Assembly (NCBI RefSeq): GCF_000023825.1
Contig: NC_013061.1
Span: 1,426,001-1,490,000 of the forward strand
DNA: 64,000 bases
DNA from: Pedobacter heparinus DSM 2366
GTDB lineage: Bacteria > Bacteroidota > Bacteroidia > Sphingobacteriales > Sphingobacteriaceae
Reading direction: 5' to 3'
This document shows positions 60,322 to 64,000 of the stretch, in pieces; the first letter of the stretch is position 1, and every line of letters begins with the position of its first letter. The notes under the pieces are model-generated. The model searched no databases and was not told the DNA's origin. It saw only the letters and a program-made list of their open reading frames with translations. The translations under genes and the position numbers were made by a program.

Positions 60322-63300
60322 ATGAAAACTATGAAAAAAAAACTACTCAGTAAATGCCATTGGAGAACACAAACAGGTGCCAGGTTACTGGTAGCGATGG
60401 CAATTTTACCACTTGCCTCTTTTGCAGCAGAGAAATCTACATCGGCTAAACCTAACGGTGCCGTTTTTTTTGTGCAACAACAGATAACTGTCAAAGGGAC
60501 GGTTGTTGATAGTAAAGGTCTTCCTCTTGTTGGGGTAAGCATCAAAGCTAAAAATGCAACTGGAGCTGCCTTAACCAATAGTAATGGTGAATTTACCATC
60601 AACCTGCAAAATCAAAACAGCATACTCGTATTCAGTATGATTGGTTTTAAACCTGTGGAGGTTGTTGCATCGAACAACATGAAGGTAGTATTGGCAGATG
60701 AGGTATCAGAGCTGGACGATGTGGTGGTGATCGGTTATGGTACTGTCAAAAAACGTGACCTTACGGGAGCCGTTGTTTCGGTAAAGCCTGATCAAATTAC
60801 TGCCCGGCCGGGACCGAATCCTATGGAATCCTTACAGGGAAGGGTGGCCGGTCTGGACATTACACGTACATCCGGGCAAGCCGGTGAAGGTGTGACCTTA
60901 CAGTTGCGTGGGAACAGATCTATTGGCGCCAACTCTTTACCATTATTTATCATCAATGGTTTGCCAGGTGACTACGCTACTTTAAATCCTTATGATATCG
61001 AATCGATCGATGTGTTAAAAGATGCGGCATCAACGGCTACTTACGGTGCCGCAGGAGCGAATGGAGTAATTATCATCACCACAAAAAGTGGTAAAGCAGG
61101 AAAGCTAAACATCGATTTCAACTCTTATTATGGTTATAATGGCTGGTCGGTTGTTCCTGATGCTTTGAGTAAGGACCAATATCTGGCTGCGAAAAGAGAG
61201 ATCTATAAATATAACTTCGATGGTGCAACCAGGAAATGGGTGACTACTGCAGTTGCTGCGGCAAATGGATTTCCTGCAGCTGCCCAACCGCTATGGCAAT
61301 CGCCGGCAGATGATGAAAAAGTTTTTGGACCGGAAAGATATAAGCTGTTCAATGAAGGCAATTTTGTGAATTGGGCAGATATTTTCATGAGGGACAAGCC
61401 GGTTTTGCAAAACTATAGTTTAGCTGCTTCTGGTGGTACCGATGCTACAAAAGCTTATGTTTCATTGAACATGAATAATGAGAAAGGGCAGTATATTGGT
61501 GACGATTACAAGTTGTATTCTACCAGCATGCGTCTGGACCACAAGATCAGGAACTGGCTTTCTATAGGAGCTAACCTTCAGGCCTCTTATGTAAATAGAG
61601 ACAAAGCCCAGGACAAACTGGAAAATGCAATTGTTACCGATCCGTTGGTACAGCCTTACAAAGCGGATGGATCGATAAACCCTGACCTGGGTAGTAACGT
61701 ATACAATCTTTTGCTTGACTACCAGCCGGGCGTTTATGGAAACGTAGACAACAACACAAAAGTGTTTTTTAATCCTTACATAGAAGTAAGACCAATTAAG
61801 GGCTTATCTATATTAAGCCGTGCCGGTGTGCGTATGGATTATTCTAATACTTATCGTTTTGATGGGGTGGGTTCTGTAAATTATACCTATGTAAATGCGA
61901 ATACGGCCAGGGCAAGGGTCAATCAGAACCGTTATCAGGAATACCAGTGGGAAAACGTGCTGACGTATAACTACCTGCTTGGAACCGATCATGATTTTAC
62001 CTTTACCGGTGTTACTTCTTACCTCCACAAACAGTGGACAGAGACGGAAATGAACCAGAGCAACATTGCCAATAACAATTTTAAATGGTACAGGTTTAGC
62101 GGCGATGTGAATACTACAGCCACATCCGCTTACAGGATGCAAAAGACACTGGGTTTGTTAGGCCGTCTCACTTACGCTTATAAAGGCAAGTACCTTTTGT
62201 CGGCTTCAGTACGCAGAGACGGGGCTTCGGTATTGTATAAAACCAACCAATGGGATACTTTCCCGGCAGTGTCTGCAGGCTGGAGGGTTTCTGATGAAAA
62301 GTTTATGGAGGGTACGAAGAAATACATCAATAACCTGAAAGTTCGTGCTACCTGGGGTGTTGCAGGAACCGCCTTTATTCCACCTAATTCTTCTGCTAAT
62401 TTTGTTGAACAAACCAATATGGCACTGGGTGGTGAGCTGGTTCCCATTTACAGGAGTTCGCAATTTATTACCAATCCAGACCTGAGCTGGGAGAAATCGA
62501 AAACCTTAAACCTTGGTCTGGATCTGGGTATGTTTAACAACCGTATTGATATGGCCCTGGATTATTACAATACCAATACGGATGGGGTAATTTATAACGT
62601 CAGTTCCCCAATCCTTAACGGGGCGTACAGATCTGGCAGTACACCTTACCAAACCTATCTCAATGTAGCGAAAACGAATAACAAGGGTTTCGAAGTGAGC
62701 ATGAATACACGTAATATCGTGAGCAAGAATTTTGAATGGAGCTCTTCTGTTGCTTTTGCCCGCAATAACGAGAAAATTTTAAAATTAATAGGTGGGACAG
62801 CCAATAATATCACCAATAACGTAGCGGCAGGAGAGAATCGTACACCTGGAAATTACGTATTGAGCATCGGAGAACCAATTGCCTCATTTAGAAATTTCAA
62901 GATCGATGGCATCTGGCAAATAGGTGAGGAAATAGATGCTGCTGCATTTGGAAGGCGCCCGGGGGACATCAAAGTAAACACTCCAGGTATTGTGAAACTG
63001 GCTGATGGTGTATTTAAGAGAGAGGGCACAGACCTTTACTATTATACCAATCTGGCTGATGCGCAAAAATTTAATCCTGCCTTAACTGCTGCAAGTTCTA
63101 CTTACCTCTATAACAATACCAATGACTATCAGACTATTGGACACAATACGCCAGATTTTACATTGGGTTTTCAAAACAGTTTCAAATACAAGAATTTTGA
63201 TCTGGGTATTTATTCTTTTGTGCGATGGGGACAGACCATCAATTATGTGATGATGGGCTGGTACAATCCAGGTTCACTGGCAACGGTTGCCAGTCCGCCA

Positions 63301-63642
63301 AGAACGATGCTTGCTAATTTTAACTATTGGACACCAGAAAACCCGTCTAATGATTTTCCGGTTATGAATATCCAGACTGGTACCAGCATGTTGGGATTTT
63401 CGGGATTGAATTATGTAGACGGTTCCTTCTTTAAGATCAAGAACATCACACTGGGTTATACTTTACCACAAAATATAGCAAAAAAGGTGGCCATGCGTAG
63501 TGTACGTTTTTACAGCACCATTACCAATCCATTGGTGATTACCAAAAGTCACCTGTTAAAAGATTACGATCCGGAAATGAATGGGGAGATGGATTACCCA
63601 TTGACCAAGCAACTGGTGTTCGGTTTAAATGTGTCATTTTAA
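60322..63642 (+). CDS. SusC/RagA family TonB-linked outer-membrane protein
   Basis: 1106-residue TonB-dependent transporter importing glycan or peptide fragments. Signal peptide (about 1-36, LLVAMAILPLASFAA); carboxypeptidase-regulatory-like domain (about 54-135, VKGTVVDSKGLPLVGVSIKA); SusC signature ELDDVVVIGYGTVKKRDLTGA; plug with NPMESLQGRVAGLDI and GAAGANGVIIITTKSG; then a C-terminal barrel ending VFGLNVSF. There is no N-terminal FecR-interacting STN domain, so direct sigma signalling is unlikely. ATG 60322 is chosen over upstream in-frame codons because the signal starts there. SusD follows by 32 nt. Confidence 0.95.
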   Translation: MKTMKKKLLSKCHWRTQTGARLLVAMAILPLASFAAEKSTSAKPNGAVFFVQQQITVKGTVVDSKGLPLVGVSIKAKNATGAALTNSNGEFTINLQNQNSILVFSMIGFKPVEVVASNNMKVVLADEVSELDDVVVIGYGTVKKRDLTGAVVSVKPDQITARPGPNPMESLQGRVAGLDITRTSGQAGEGVTLQLRGNRSIGANSLPLFIINGLPGDYATLNPYDIESIDVLKDAASTATYGAAGANGVIIITTKSGKAGKLNIDFNSYYGYNGWSVVPDALSKDQYLAAKREIYKYNFDGATRKWVTTAVAAANGFPAAAQPLWQSPADDEKVFGPERYKLFNEGNFVNWADIFMRDKPVLQNYSLAASGGTDATKAYVSLNMNNEKGQYIGDDYKLYSTSMRLDHKIRNWLSIGANLQASYVNRDKAQDKLENAIVTDPLVQPYKADGSINPDLGSNVYNLLLDYQPGVYGNVDNNTKVFFNPYIEVRPIKGLSILSRAGVRMDYSNTYRFDGVGSVNYTYVNANTARARVNQNRYQEYQWENVLTYNYLLGTDHDFTFTGVTSYLHKQWTETEMNQSNIANNNFKWYRFSGDVNTTATSAYRMQKTLGLLGRLTYAYKGKYLLSASVRRDGASVLYKTNQWDTFPAVSAGWRVSDEKFMEGTKKYINNLKVRATWGVAGTAFIPPNSSANFVEQTNMALGGELVPIYRSSQFITNPDLSWEKSKTLNLGLDLGMFNNRIDMALDYYNTNTDGVIYNVSSPILNGAYRSGSTPYQTYLNVAKTNNKGFEVSMNTRNIVSKNFEWSSSVAFARNNEKILKLIGGTANNITNNVAAGENRTPGNYVLSIGEPIASFRNFKIDGIWQIGEEIDAAAFGRRPGDIKVNTPGIVKLADGVFKREGTDLYYYTNLADAQKFNPALTAASSTYLYNNTNDYQTIGHNTPDFTLGFQNSFKYKNFDLGIYSFVRWGQTINYVMMGWYNPGSLATVASPPRTMLANFNYWTPENPSNDFPVMNIQTGTSMLGFSGLNYVDGSFFKIKNITLGYTLPQNIAKKVAMRSVRFYSTITNPLVITKSHLLKDYDPEMNGEMDYPLTKQLVFGLNVSF

Positions 63643-63674
63643 TCGTTAAGTGATAGAAAAAAAATATTAGAGAG

Positions 63675-64000
63675 ATGAAAAATCAATTTATAAAGAAAGC
63701 ATTTAGTGCATGTGGTTTAGGTTTAGCTTTACTATTGACCACACCATCATGTAAGTTAGATGAATACAATCCTAATGCGCTTGCGGAAGAGGATGTGCTC
63801 AGGGATTTTAACGGGTTCAGATCGTTTCAATCTAACATTTATACCGGGCTTTGGGGCTCATTGATTGGCATGCCGTATGGATTTTTATCCGAAACCGGAA
63901 CCGATTTATGGACATCGCCAACCAATGGTGTGAGCAACAGACAAGTGATGCGGTATGAGGAGTTTACCAACAATTTTAACCTGGTTACCAATACCTGGGA
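63675..64000 (+). CDS. RagB/SusD family lipoprotein, 5' part, cut by window edge
   Basis: The first 108 codons of an open frame running off the right edge. Signal with lipobox LLTTPSC (Cys near 26) followed by KLDEYNPNALAEEDVLRDF, a typical SusD start, and GFRSFQSNIYTGLWGSLIG. SusD proteins cap the SusC transporter on the cell surface and bind its substrate. It is 32 nt downstream of the SusC gene, so the two form one nutrient-uptake complex. Substrate unknown. Confidence 0.92.
   Translation, partial: MKNQFIKKAFSACGLGLALLLTTPSCKLDEYNPNALAEEDVLRDFNGFRSFQSNIYTGLWGSLIGMPYGFLSETGTDLWTSPTNGVSNRQVMRYEEFTNNFNLVTNTW

Noticed and set aside
1..64000. tRNA, rRNA, CRISPR array or phage genes
   Set aside because: I looked for cloverleaf-type sequences, regularly spaced repeats and phage or integrase genes and saw none.

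Overview
The window is about 64 kb of a Bacteroidota chromosome, most likely Sphingobacteriaceae (Pedobacter or a close relative). This rests on a SusC/SusD pair, a FecR/ECF sigma pair, BshB1 (bacillithiol), DUF4294 and DUF4230 proteins, lysine 6-aminotransferase, MnmD and a poxvirus-type topoisomerase IB. Exact matches to the Bacteroidota -7 promoter element (TAnnTTTG) sit just upstream of many genes, and Shine-Dalgarno sequences are largely absent. No tRNA, rRNA, CRISPR array, phage or complete insertion sequence was seen. Gene assignments come from reading the sequence and from recalled family knowledge; no database search was run.

Layout. 1-1156: 5' part of a Rel/SpoT ppGpp enzyme (minus), running off the left edge. 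1.4-4.7 kb: DUF4294, thiol peroxidase, bacillithiol deacetylase and an acyl-CoA dehydrogenase (plus). 4.7-7.8 kb: lysine 6-aminotransferase coupled to a small membrane protein, and NADP-glutamate dehydrogenase (minus). 7.9-10.1 kb: an ECF sigma factor with a TPR-like tail, in an operon with a DGPF/YCII protein and an AhpD-like protein. 10.2-19 kb: housekeeping genes (flavin reductase, D-cysteine desulfhydrase-like enzyme, RluD, class IV aminotransferase, Fmt, topoisomerase IB, NamZ, LolC/E-like permease). 18.9-24.3 kb: a 7TM hybrid histidine kinase, a VOC protein divergent from a GlxA-type AraC regulator, and a degenerate DEAD-box protein. 24.4-24.7 kb: a nested palindromic element of about 215 bp flanked by TA, with an 11-bp periodic core. 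24.7-34.5 kb: MazG/AI-2E operon, aldo/keto reductase, MnmD, glutamine amidotransferase-like protein with an aldehyde dehydrogenase, M13 peptidase, EamA transporter. 34.5-42.2 kb: DPP-IV-like peptidase, FecR then ECF sigma (unusual order), valS, amidase. 42.2-48.8 kb: a cysteine-rich HTH regulator divergent from a complete RND tripartite efflux operon, with a palindromic operator in the shared promoter. 49-51.3 kb: stand-alone HsdR_N protein, holA, DUF4230. 51.4-54.9 kb: a two-gene glycan-degradation operon (BNR/sialidase-like and GH127-type) under two palindromes. 54.9-60 kb: cysteine-less thioredoxin-like protein, AHA1-type SRPBCC protein, lipoprotein, CPA2 antiporter. 60-64 kb: SusC and the start of SusD, cut by the right edge.

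The most useful signals are non-coding: the TA-flanked palindromic element; four genes whose start codons lie 5-7 nt past a perfect TAnnTTTG, which predicts leaderless mRNAs; the direct repeat between the VOC and GlxA genes; the operator overlapping the efflux promoter; and the 18-bp palindrome before the glycosidase operon. I did not find a clear undescribed defence or biosynthetic system. The oddest protein-level features are the degenerate helicase, the FecR-first sigma pair and the ECF/DGPF/AhpD triplet.
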